From NCBI GenBank assembly GCA_002436415.1, contig DJMA01000004.1, positions 27,196-91,195 of the forward strand: 64,000 bases of DNA. The letters are read 5' to 3'. Numbering within the stretch: the first letter of the stretch is position 1; each line of letters begins with the position of its first letter. The notes under the pieces were generated by a model that saw only the letters and a program-made list of their open reading frames with translations, searched no databases and had not been told where the DNA came from. A program made the position numbers and the translations under genes. This document shows positions 40,038 to 47,649 of the stretch, piece after piece. Source of the stretch: Bdellovibrionaceae bacterium UBA6502 (GTDB lineage Bacteria > Bdellovibrionota > Bdellovibrionia > Bdellovibrionales > UBA840).

Positions 40038-41591
40038 CTAAAATAAATATTTAATTCCACCGTAAAAATTATTTAGATTTTGGGATATGGAGCCACTATC
40101 GAAATTGGTGGAATAACTTTTAAAAGCGAGGTTACCTGTTAGCCAGATGTTTTCACGATAGCGTTTTTCCGCAAAGAATGAATAACGTGTGATGCTTGAA
40201 TCTGCACCCGTTCCTGAGCTTGTAGGGCTTTCATTCAATTTTGCAGAAAGGTGAGTGAACAACTCAATTCCTACTTTTATATTTTTTGAGGGGCCGGTGG
40301 GTAATGTTCCTCTTAATCCCAAGGCTACACCAGAGTATTGTGTGGTTGTAAAGGGTCCACCAGAGTCAACAAAACGACGATAGTTGTGTGAGCCAAATAT
40401 GAATTGAACTTTGGGTCCAAAAAAATCATCTTTAAATAAAAGAGAGTAACTAATATTAAAATTGTATTCCGAGGTTGTCGCATTGAGATTCGATGGACCG
40501 GTACCTGTTGAGTTCTCCAGCTCCATGATTCCTTGGTTGATCTCTGCTTCAAAAGTCCAATTTGGTGTCAGCCAAAGCTCACCAGATAAACCAAGCGTTG
40601 GGTAGACAGATTTTTTAACGGAATCATTGCTTGTGCCATCATCAAATCCTGTGTTGTATCCACCTAGGCCAAATCGGACTTGAGCAGCCCCAAAAACCGG
40701 TGGCTTAACCGGGCGCCATTCTTTTGGGTTCTTGCCGAAGCTAATATTAGAGTTTCCCTGTGGATTGCCTAACTTTTTCTTTTCTGCTTCAGAAAGATAT
40801 GGATTTGATTCTTCGTAGCGAACAAAACCAGCTCCAGCAAGTTTTGTGTTCACCGTGATTGCCTCAGGTTCTTTTTCCGTGATGACCACTCCAAAGCCGA
40901 TAGTATCATCTGCCTTTATGATCTTGATCTTTCCTAAAACTTCTTTTTCTGAACTAACGAGAAAATTAAATTTTGGATGTCTTTCTAGTTTGATGATTTG
41001 TATGGCGCTGACTATGTCATTGGCTCGTAAGCCATCTTTTGTTCCTAAATCAATCGTTACTCTATTGGCGCTTCTACTAAGAACTTTTCCTTTGTATGGA
41101 ATTCTGTTGAGTACCTTGTCGACCAAAGCACCGGTATGAGCTCGGATTTCATTGATCTCATACTTTGCGATTCCTAGAACTTGTTCAGTTGCTAAAAGCT
41201 TACCATCCTTTCCAGAAAACAAATTCACGCGAATGTTAATGCCGGACTTGTTCTTAGAAATGCTCATGGCGATCATTGCATCGACTTTTGCTCTCTGGCC
41301 AATTCTCTTTGCTTCGGCTGAATTGCTTTCTAGCTCTATTGGTGAGAGAACGCTACCCACAAAGTTTTTTTCTTTTAATTGGAAGTGGTGGTTTTTTTCA
41401 ATTCTTTCAGAAATGTAGCGATCGATTGGTCTTGCATAAATTCCATCAATATTATCAATACTAGGTAGGACCAATATTTGATCAATACTTAAATAATTAT
41501 CAACCTGGCTTTTGAACTCGCCACTTACCTGGGAGTGGCCAACACAACAAAAAATTAAAACACTAGATATCTGTAGAAGAATTTGTTTCAT
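40038..41591 (-). CDS. Outer-membrane barrel with N-terminal periplasmic domain
   Basis: With the ATG at 41591 the protein has a signal peptide and about 517 residues. Residues about 20-150 look like a soluble domain with Pro/Val-rich strands, resembling TolB-N/LpoB-type folds. A Gly-Lys-Val-Leu...Val-Thr-Ile-Asp-Leu-Gly segment (about 165-190) recalls the FlgT C-terminal OB-like domain. After residue about 300 comes a barrel of about ten strands with Gly/Tyr-rich turns, ending in Tyr-Leu-Phe, a C-terminal targeting signature. An upstream TTG at 41630 is rejected for lack of signal. It is divergent from the next barrel gene. Function unknown. Confidence 0.55.
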   Translation of the reverse strand: MKQILLQISSVLIFCCVGHSQVSGEFKSQVDNYLSIDQILVLPSIDNIDGIYARPIDRYISERIEKNHHFQLKEKNFVGSVLSPIELESNSAEAKRIGQRAKVDAMIAMSISKNKSGINIRVNLFSGKDGKLLATEQVLGIAKYEINEIRAHTGALVDKVLNRIPYKGKVLSRSANRVTIDLGTKDGLRANDIVSAIQIIKLERHPKFNFLVSSEKEVLGKIKIIKADDTIGFGVVITEKEPEAITVNTKLAGAGFVRYEESNPYLSEAEKKKLGNPQGNSNISFGKNPKEWRPVKPPVFGAAQVRFGLGGYNTGFDDGTSNDSVKKSVYPTLGLSGELWLTPNWTFEAEINQGIMELENSTGTGPSNLNATTSEYNFNISYSLLFKDDFFGPKVQFIFGSHNYRRFVDSGGPFTTTQYSGVALGLRGTLPTGPSKNIKVGIELFTHLSAKLNESPTSSGTGADSSITRYSFFAEKRYRENIWLTGNLAFKSYSTNFDSGSISQNLNNFYGGIKYLF

Positions 41592-41766
41592 ATCATTATT
41601 ATAAATGGAAAAAAATAAGGGAGCATTCAAGAAAGTTTTTTAGGCCTCAAGTCTTGCTTAGTGAATCGAGTTTCTACTGCCTTTTGTCTAGAGCTTCAAA
41701 CCAAAGGCGAGTCTTGAAAATTGCAGTTCTTGCAAAGCTTCGAGAAAATTAGCCGATAAGTAATTG

Positions 41767-42843
41767 ATGGCAAATTTCATTCTACTACTCATGTTAAATT
41801 TCTTCAGTCTTAATCTGCTGGCTCAATGGGGGGAAGATCCTTTTGTATATGTTCCACCCAAGAGTATTCAAACTAAAAAAACACAGAAATCAAGTAGGTC
41901 ACCAGCCTCTTTAGAGGTGAAGGTTGAAGAAGTGAGCCTTGCTGAACAAAATGAAAATAAATTGGATAAGAACTTGGCCAAACAGATTGTTAACAATGAA
42001 TCATCACCAAAATTGGAAAAAAAATCAGAAGAAATTCCTGATCAAAGTAAGGAATGGGAAAAATTAAAGAATGAATTTAAATCGGGTAAGATTTTAAAAC
42101 ATGAGGAGCCTAAAGAGGCTGCCGTATTCATCAAAAAAAATCATAAAGATATACATTTAGGCTTTAATATTTCAATGCTGAATTTTAATTCACAAAGTGA
42201 ATACGCTCCTCGAAATTATAAATCAACAGCGGTTTTCTATGAGTCAAAAATTGGTATTGGCTTTAGTGAGAAATTAAGTTCTCATTTTTCTTATGGGACA
42301 TCCTCAAAAATGTTTATTGATGATAATCCCGACTCTAGTTCAAACACTTCTATTGATTATACAAATCTTGAATTAGGGATAGTTTATCGATTCTTACAGG
42401 CAAGAGATTCGTACATAGATGGAACTCTTGCGGGGAGAGAGAGCACGATAGGAGTTTCAAAATCATCCAATTACACCATGGGAGCTAAGACATCGTCTTT
42501 GGTTTTGGGTTTGGATTATGTACAAAAGTATTCGAGAAACTCTAGATTAGCAATCCAAGGAAGGCTCTATCCTAAGCCTAACCAATCTGAAAAATCGGAT
42601 GGAAACTGGCAGCATCAATCTGGTTCTGATCCAGAAGTAATTTCTGCTCAACTGGGGATAGTGTATTCAAGAAATTTAAATTCAAACTTTAAATTTGAAT
42701 TGTCCTTTAAGCATTTTTTCGAAGAAGTTCAATTTTCTGAATCCACCGCTGTTGTGGACCCAGCTAGTTCAACTACCATTACCAATACACGCGTGAAAAC
42801 AGAGTGGAACAGTTTGGGATTTGGCTTGGCTTGGGAGTACTAA
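41767..42843 (+). CDS. Outer-membrane beta-barrel protein with charged N-terminal linker
   Basis: The ATG at 41767 follows a TTG at 41764 that could also start translation. The protein of about 358 residues has a signal peptide (cleavage near Leu-Leu-Ala-Gln), a Lys/Glu/Ser-rich linker (about 25-115), then amphipathic strands and a C-terminal Trp-Glu-Tyr. It is likely an outer-membrane barrel with a periplasmic linker. It is divergent from the barrel gene at 40038-41591, so the 175-base gap is a shared regulatory region. Function unknown. Confidence 0.5.
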   Translation: MANFILLLMLNFFSLNLLAQWGEDPFVYVPPKSIQTKKTQKSSRSPASLEVKVEEVSLAEQNENKLDKNLAKQIVNNESSPKLEKKSEEIPDQSKEWEKLKNEFKSGKILKHEEPKEAAVFIKKNHKDIHLGFNISMLNFNSQSEYAPRNYKSTAVFYESKIGIGFSEKLSSHFSYGTSSKMFIDDNPDSSSNTSIDYTNLELGIVYRFLQARDSYIDGTLAGRESTIGVSKSSNYTMGAKTSSLVLGLDYVQKYSRNSRLAIQGRLYPKPNQSEKSDGNWQHQSGSDPEVISAQLGIVYSRNLNSNFKFELSFKHFFEEVQFSESTAVVDPASSTTITNTRVKTEWNSLGFGLAWEY

Positions 42844-42895
42844 GACATACCGATCTAGTTAAGCCGTAAGGATTTTGAATTTAGCTTTGGTAGAT

Positions 42896-43534
42896 TTAAG
42901 CTTCAGTAAGAGTTTCTTTCTTTTTTTTCAAATAAGATTTAGCAATCCAAAATAAAATTAAAGCCCCGATACCAATTAGAAGGTAAACGTGAAACTCTTT
43001 GGCTTTTTCAAGAGCCATATCCATATTTGTTCCAGCCCACTGGCCTAAGTAAATCCAAATCGGAACACTAATTAGAGCCGCAAACCCATCTTGTACGAAG
43101 AAAACAATTGGGCGAACCCCTAAAACTCCTGAAGTTAGGTAAACCGGAGCTCTTAGACCTGGCAAGAAGCGAGCGATGAAACAAACCATTCTAGCGTTTT
43201 CTTGTATCTTCGCTTCTGCTTTAGCGATCATTTTGGGAGTAAAAAACTTTTTAAAAATAGGGAATTCAAAAACACGTCTTCCATACTTTCGTCCAATGAA
43301 AAACAATAAAGAATCACCAGCAAGCACTCCAACAAAACCAGCAATATAAGCGCCAACAATTGAAATTTTACCAGTCCCCGCTAAAATTCCAGCAGCAATC
43401 AAAGTGATATCTTCAGGAATTGGTAGACCAAAGCCGCAGGCTAGCAGGACTCCTAGGATTAGTGCATAGGCTTTCCAGCCAGCAAGAGCAGTAAAAAAGG
43501 CTAATAATTGGTACGCAAGTCCTGTCTTTTCCAT
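42896..43534 (-). CDS. DedA-family membrane protein
   Basis: From ATG 43534 the protein has about 212 residues with the DedA/SNARE-associated fold: a re-entrant Gly-Leu-Pro-Ile-Pro-Glu-Asp motif near residue 44, Gly-Asp-Ser-Leu-Leu-Phe-Phe-Ile-Gly-Arg-Lys-Tyr-Gly-Arg, and Phe-x-Ala-Arg-Phe-Leu-Pro-Gly-Leu-Arg-Ala near 130. DedA proteins translocate polyprenyl phosphates or phospholipids or support cell division and antimicrobial resistance. An upstream TTG (43570) is rejected. It runs opposite to the CheY-like gene, and their starts lie 51 bases apart. Confidence 0.9.
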   Translation of the reverse strand: MEKTGLAYQLLAFFTALAGWKAYALILGVLLACGFGLPIPEDITLIAAGILAGTGKISIVGAYIAGFVGVLAGDSLLFFIGRKYGRRVFEFPIFKKFFTPKMIAKAEAKIQENARMVCFIARFLPGLRAPVYLTSGVLGVRPIVFFVQDGFAALISVPIWIYLGQWAGTNMDMALEKAKEFHVYLLIGIGALILFWIAKSYLKKKKETLTEA

Positions 43535-43585
43535 GGAGCCTATTATGTCTTTGGGAGTGAGCCAGGGCAAGTTTATAATGAACTT

Positions 43586-43981
43586 ATGAAATTAAGAATA
43601 CTGATCGCAGATGATGCGCCGTTTATCCATGAAGTACTAAAAGCCCACTTAAAAATCTATCCAGATGCTAGTGTTCATAGTGTTTTTGATGGATTGGAGT
43701 TAATAGAAAAATACGATTCTATTGATCCCCACATAGTATTTGTTGATCTTGCAATGCCAAAGAAAAATGGTTTGCAAGCTACAAGAGCAATATTACAAAG
43801 ACATCCTCACGCTAAGCTTGTCGCAATATCTAGCATGGCTAGTGATGATATCGTTGCTGAGGCAATTGCTTCGGGTTGTGTGGACTTCTTGGATAAATCT
43901 TTTAAAGTAGAAGAGTTTCGAGAAACAGTTGATAGTTTAGTCGCTGGTTTTGTGAAAGAAAGGAATGTGGTGAATGGGTGA
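43586..43981 (+). CDS. Single-domain CheY-like response regulator
   Basis: From ATG 43586 the protein has 131 residues: acidic pocket Asp9-Asp10, phosphoacceptor Asp54 in Val-Phe-Val-Asp-Leu-Ala-Met-Pro, a conserved Ser-Ser (82-83) and Lys about 104. No output domain follows, so it probably works by binding a partner. Its stop overlaps the next gene by eight bases, which makes co-expression with that membrane-associated protein almost certain. A kinase is not adjacent, though the giant histidine kinase lies about 19 kb away. The start has only a weak ribosome binding site. Confidence 0.85.
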   Translation: MKLRILIADDAPFIHEVLKAHLKIYPDASVHSVFDGLELIEKYDSIDPHIVFVDLAMPKKNGLQATRAILQRHPHAKLVAISSMASDDIVAEAIASGCVDFLDKSFKVEEFRETVDSLVAGFVKERNVVNG

Positions 43982-44396
43982 GATGTTCTTCGCAGTAAAG
44001 GCAACAATCATTACATTAGTCATGGTTTTCTTCATGCAGATAAAAGTGGGGCAATTCACGATAGAAGAAAATGCTTATCATTGGATTAAATCTAGTTATT
44101 TAGTTGTTGAGCTTAATCAGGTTTCGCGAGGGGCGGTTGTGGCTTTGCGAGAAGCTTACCAAGGGATCTCATCACGAATGACATCAAAAGTGAAAAAAAC
44201 ATTCAAGGATGAATTCTCTCCGGGTGAGAGAAGTATTATTCCGAGCTTAAAGCGTTCCGACTCTTATTTGTCTGAGCTAAAAAAGAAAGCTCAAGAAGTA
44301 GATCTTGATGAAGTGAAACAGAAAATGGAATCCTACAATCAGCAGTTAAAAAACTTAGATGATGAGATCTCCCAGCAAGGAAGATCTCGTCAGTAA
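43974..44396 (+). CDS. Membrane-anchored coiled-coil protein, partner of CheY-like gene
   Basis: The 140-residue protein has one N-terminal hydrophobic segment (about 7-23), then a short alpha/beta part and a basic region followed by a heptad-like helix (about 100-135) rich in Lys, Glu, Leu and Gln. It lacks a cleavage site, so it is likely anchored. It overlaps the response regulator by eight bases and may be its membrane target. No family is recognised. Confidence 0.55.
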   Translation: MGEMFFAVKATIITLVMVFFMQIKVGQFTIEENAYHWIKSSYLVVELNQVSRGAVVALREAYQGISSRMTSKVKKTFKDEFSPGERSIIPSLKRSDSYLSELKKKAQEVDLDEVKQKMESYNQQLKNLDDEISQQGRSRQ

Positions 44397-44401
44397 GTTA
44401 A

Positions 44402-44545
44402 TTATCTTGTTTGACCATCGCTATCTACGGTAGAAGATCCCACTACGGTCTTGCTTCCCATTTTTAATTCGCACGGCATTGATGATCCTGCAGTTGCAGC
44501 TAATGAAAACATAGATACCATAAGTGCTAAGATTAACTTTTTCAT
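44402..44545 (-). CDS. 47-residue secreted peptide
   Basis: A minus-strand frame starts at ATG 44545 with GGAGG seven bases upstream. It has a textbook signal peptide (Met-Lys-Lys then hydrophobic, cleavage after Ala-Thr-Ala-Gly at about 19-20) and a 27-residue tail with a single Cys and several Ser/Thr/Gly. The signal peptide and strong ribosome binding site argue for a real gene despite its size. It converges with the coiled-coil gene, five bases apart. Function unknown; a dimeric disulfide peptide is possible. Confidence 0.6.
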   Translation of the reverse strand: MKKLILALMVSMFSLAATAGSSMPCELKMGSKTVVGSSTVDSDGQTR

Positions 44546-44843
44546 TTATTACCTCCAGTAGTAATTTCGTTTCGTTATTCAGTACTATCTATTGCTAAAC
44601 TTGTGCCAGCTTTGGGGCTATGGCCAGAAAGCTTTACTTTAGTGTTTTCAGCTACTTACGGCGTATTTCGAGCTGATACTCTGTCTAAATTATTGACGCC
44701 CGTATAGTGAAAAACCGAGTGAATTTAGGGGTGACAATTCTTGGGTTACGCCCGTCAGTTCCCTAACAGTTCTAGCAAAATAGTAGGTATTAAAAGAGGC
44801 TACGTTCCGAACAACATTTAAATATGCAGAAGTTATACCAGAT
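44546..44843. other. Intergenic region before the hit-like gene
   Basis: About 300 bases between two minus-strand genes. It probably carries the promoter of the small secreted-peptide gene and the end of the Flp/hit-like operon. Two ACGCCCGT repeats (about 44696 and 44755) are present. No ORF or terminator of quality was seen. Confidence 0.35.
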
Positions 44844-45134
44844 CTATAGGTCTTCTTGAGGATTCGTGTTTTGCATTAATGGTGTATCAAATTGAAACGA
44901 TTTTGGTCTGGTATCGAAATCGTTTTCGTTACAGCCAAAACCATAGCATGTTTTAGCCTCGGTGGATTTAGAGAAGGCATTTTCTTCACCTGCTTGAGCA
45001 GGGGATCTTCCCTGTTTACTAGGAGCTGTCTTTACTAAATTAGGATCTTGGCTCGGATCAAAACTGATCTCCTCAGTCTCTGCGAAACAGAGGCTGCATG
45101 AGAGTAAAAATCCTAAGCAAAAAATCCTAATCAT
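44844..45134 (-). CDS. Small secreted protein at the end of the Flp cluster, Bd0108-like by position
   Basis: The 96-residue protein has a signal peptide (cleavage after Phe-Ala, about 18) and a polar, acidic mature part with Ser/Gln/Asn-rich linkers and a Cys-Tyr-Gly-Phe-Gly-Cys motif (about 62-67). It starts five bases after the Rhs/YD gene, so translation is probably coupled. In B. bacteriovorus a small secreted protein of similar size (Bd0108) sits beside Bd0109 at the end of a Flp-type pilus cluster; mutations in bd0108 allow host-independent growth. The assignment here rests on position, size and export only; sequence homology was not tested. Confidence 0.6.
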   Translation of the reverse strand: MIRIFCLGFLLSCSLCFAETEEISFDPSQDPNLVKTAPSKQGRSPAQAGEENAFSKSTEAKTCYGFGCNENDFDTRPKSFQFDTPLMQNTNPQEDL

Positions 45135-45139
45135 AAAAC

Positions 45140-46753
45140 TTAAATTCCTAGTTCCACACCGGCAGGTTTTACTATTTCTAGCAGGTTGTTAAAAGCACTC
45201 GCCACTTGTACAGCCACACTTGGTCCGGCCTTACTATCTACCTTTTGAATGTTTCCACTGCGATCGTATTTTACGACAATACTTCCTAAGCCCGGTCTGG
45301 TAACCACGGAAGGCTTACCGATTTTACTATTGTATTGAATCTCAACAATGCGCTTTGCATGGTCCACGAGCTTTACAATTCTTCCGGAGCGGTCGTATTG
45401 AAGCTTTACCTTTTGTCCATTTGAGTTACTAGCAAAAATTAAATTTCCTTTGCCATCATACTTAAAGTCGCTTTTAAGTTTTCCTCGAACAACAGTGCTA
45501 ACTTTTCCGGTTCTGTTATCGTACTTAAATAAAGAGCGAATTCCATTTTCTGTTTTTGTTTTAACTAGGCCTGATTCGTAGTAAGAGAAAGTTGTTTTTC
45601 TGTTACCGTCAATTTCAACGATCGGACGAGAGATTTCAGGATGGTATTTCACATCTCTCACTCGTCCATTAATTTCAGTTCTAACTCTAGCAAGGCGAGA
45701 TCCTCTTTTGGCGGTAGTTTTATACCAAAACTCAAACTTACTTCTGTTTGTAACTTTCTTTCCACATTTTTTAACTAATGTTGTTGAATAGTGATCATCA
45801 CTTTTAAGATCAATATCATAGCTTTCCACACAACCTTCGCGGTCTTTGAAGGCTACGACCCAATCCTTTTTCGTATTGTATTTAATTTCACGTGTTGTTT
45901 TGTCTGGGTAAGTGATTTTTGTTAAATTATGCAAATTATCTAGCTCATAAGTATATTGGTTTTTCCAAGCATTCTTAACCCAAATAAGATCTGACTTTTT
46001 ATATTTGTACTCTACCACTAAATCACTAGGACCAGTAATTTTACTAACCTTTCCATTTGCATGATAAAGGAAAGACAATCTCTGACTTAGCTGATTCGTG
46101 ATTTGAATTAAAGCATTGGCGCGATAAGAATACTTCAGGAAGTTTCCATTGGTGTCTCTTTTTTCTACCAGATTTCCTTTGTTGTCATAAATTTCTTTTA
46201 CATCATCAGAGCGGACTCGAACGTAATTTCCACTTTTTGTGATTGTGATGGAGTCTTTATCTGCCGCAGAGTTAACAAATTTCCTAGTTTTCGAAGAAGG
46301 GATTGCCACTTTGTATTTTGCAGCAAACTCATCTCTTTTGATTCGATCATCATAGAGAGCGTTTTTTAAAGTAGACAATGCTTTTTTGGAGAGTTTATTG
46401 CCTGCCTTAACGTGTGCGTCTGCGAGTTTTCCTACGAACTGGAGCATTTCTTTTTTATCTACACCAGCTGGGTAGAAAACGGCTGCCGAGTAGGGACCAC
46501 AACTAGAAATTTGAATGGCACCGGAGTCCATCTTTTCAAGCTTTTGCTCTAGGTCGGTACACCAACCAAAGCCAAACATACCGTTGTATAGAACACGACT
46601 GTTATAGGTCCTTTCTACAGATAAGTTAAACCCAGTACTTGGAAATTTTAAATCTACCCAATCATCAGTGAAGTTGGCGTTCTTCATATCCACCGTTGCC
46701 ACTGCATTTAAGCTGCCGAACAAAATTGTCAATATCGCTGTTTTCCAAAGCAT
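45140..46753 (-). CDS. Secreted Rhs/YD-repeat protein, Bd0109-like by position
   Basis: The 537-residue protein has a signal peptide (cleavage near Val-Ala-Thr-Val). Residues about 25-100 match the RHS N-terminal domain (DUF6531-like): a Gly-Phe-Gly-Trp-Cys segment and Glu-Arg-Thr-Tyr-Asn-Ser-Arg. Then come YD-type repeats spaced about 20-22 residues, with Tyr-x-Tyr and Asp-Arg-Ser-Gly-Arg-Ile-Val-Lys/Asp-Gly-Lys-Gly-Asn-Leu elements, which build the shell of Rhs/teneurin proteins. No C-terminal toxin is present, so it looks like a small, toxin-less scaffold. It is the second last gene of the Flp cluster and overlaps neither neighbour, being five bases from the small secreted gene. It could bind pili or prey surface. 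Confidence 0.75.
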   Translation of the reverse strand: MLWKTAILTILFGSLNAVATVDMKNANFTDDWVDLKFPSTGFNLSVERTYNSRVLYNGMFGFGWCTDLEQKLEKMDSGAIQISSCGPYSAAVFYPAGVDKKEMLQFVGKLADAHVKAGNKLSKKALSTLKNALYDDRIKRDEFAAKYKVAIPSSKTRKFVNSAADKDSITITKSGNYVRVRSDDVKEIYDNKGNLVEKRDTNGNFLKYSYRANALIQITNQLSQRLSFLYHANGKVSKITGPSDLVVEYKYKKSDLIWVKNAWKNQYTYELDNLHNLTKITYPDKTTREIKYNTKKDWVVAFKDREGCVESYDIDLKSDDHYSTTLVKKCGKKVTNRSKFEFWYKTTAKRGSRLARVRTEINGRVRDVKYHPEISRPIVEIDGNRKTTFSYYESGLVKTKTENGIRSLFKYDNRTGKVSTVVRGKLKSDFKYDGKGNLIFASNSNGQKVKLQYDRSGRIVKLVDHAKRIVEIQYNSKIGKPSVVTRPGLGSIVVKYDRSGNIQKVDSKAGPSVAVQVASAFNNLLEIVKPAGVELGI

Positions 46754-46773
46754 CTTTCTCTCCCTTAAAATGC

Positions 46774-47649
46774 TTACACTTTAATTGTCGTAACTTTTCT
46801 CATAAAATATCCACCCATTCCAATTAGTAGCAGCATAATAAAAATTATTATGAAGCCACCGGTTGTAGAATAAAGTGGTCTAACGTATCCAGGATCGATG
46901 GCCATAAATATAAAGAAAAGTGCAAATGGCATGGCCGTCATGATCATCCCCTGTGCCTTTCCTTGTGCTGTTAGCGCATCGATCTTATTGTGTATTTTTT
47001 GTCTTTCTCTAATCGTATCTGTGATGGTATTAAAAGTTTTTGCTAAATCACCACCGGAGTTATTTAATATGTTCACTGACATTACAAACATCTGAACGTC
47101 TTGCTCTGGGATTCTTTCCTGCAAGTTTGTTAAAGCCTCTTCAAGACTTAGCCCTAAGCGCATTTGTGATAAAGTAAACTCAAACTCTTGGCGAATAGGG
47201 TTACCTAAGTTGTTCACTACATTTTCCATGGCCTGTTGCACACTTTTTCCGGCTTTAATTCCATTACCCATGATTGACATACCCTCAACCATTTGTGCGA
47301 CAAATCTTTTACAACGTTTTTCGTAAACGATGTCTACCATGATTTTGGGAATTTGAGCGCCAACAAAAGTCATTATCCCACCAAAGAAAAAAGCGGGAAA
47401 TAAACTAGGCCAAAACAGCATGAAGACGACAAAGCCTAATCCAAAGCTAAGAAGAAGCATTGTGATCGTTACTTGTTTCTTAGTGTTTTCAATAAACATT
47501 AGGTCAAATTTATCTAATACGTATTGACGGTTACCTAAGCTTTTATCATAAAACCAAGCCATTACCTTTTCTGCATTTGCCATAACAAAGACAAAGGTGG
47601 CAGCGGCAATTCCGATAATCAATATCCAGTCTTGTCCAAGGAAACTCAT
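46774..47649 (-). CDS. tadB: Flp pilus inner-membrane platform protein TadB
   Basis: The 291-residue protein has a T2SF/TadB-type domain: four to five membrane helices and a central cytoplasmic region with Gly-Asn-Gly-Ile-Lys-Ala-Gly-Lys-Ser and Leu-Gly-Leu-Ser-Leu-Glu-Glu-Ala-Leu motifs (about 128-175). It should sit in the inner membrane under the pilus and interact with the TadA ATPase. Its ATG overlaps the stop of the fused ATPase gene by four bases. The usual second platform protein, TadC, is not in the window. Confidence 0.88.
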   Translation of the reverse strand: MSFLGQDWILIIGIAAATFVFVMANAEKVMAWFYDKSLGNRQYVLDKFDLMFIENTKKQVTITMLLLSFGLGFVVFMLFWPSLFPAFFFGGIMTFVGAQIPKIMVDIVYEKRCKRFVAQMVEGMSIMGNGIKAGKSVQQAMENVVNNLGNPIRQEFEFTLSQMRLGLSLEEALTNLQERIPEQDVQMFVMSVNILNNSGGDLAKTFNTITDTIRERQKIHNKIDALTAQGKAQGMIMTAMPFALFFIFMAIDPGYVRPLYSTTGGFIIIFIMLLLIGMGGYFMRKVTTIKV

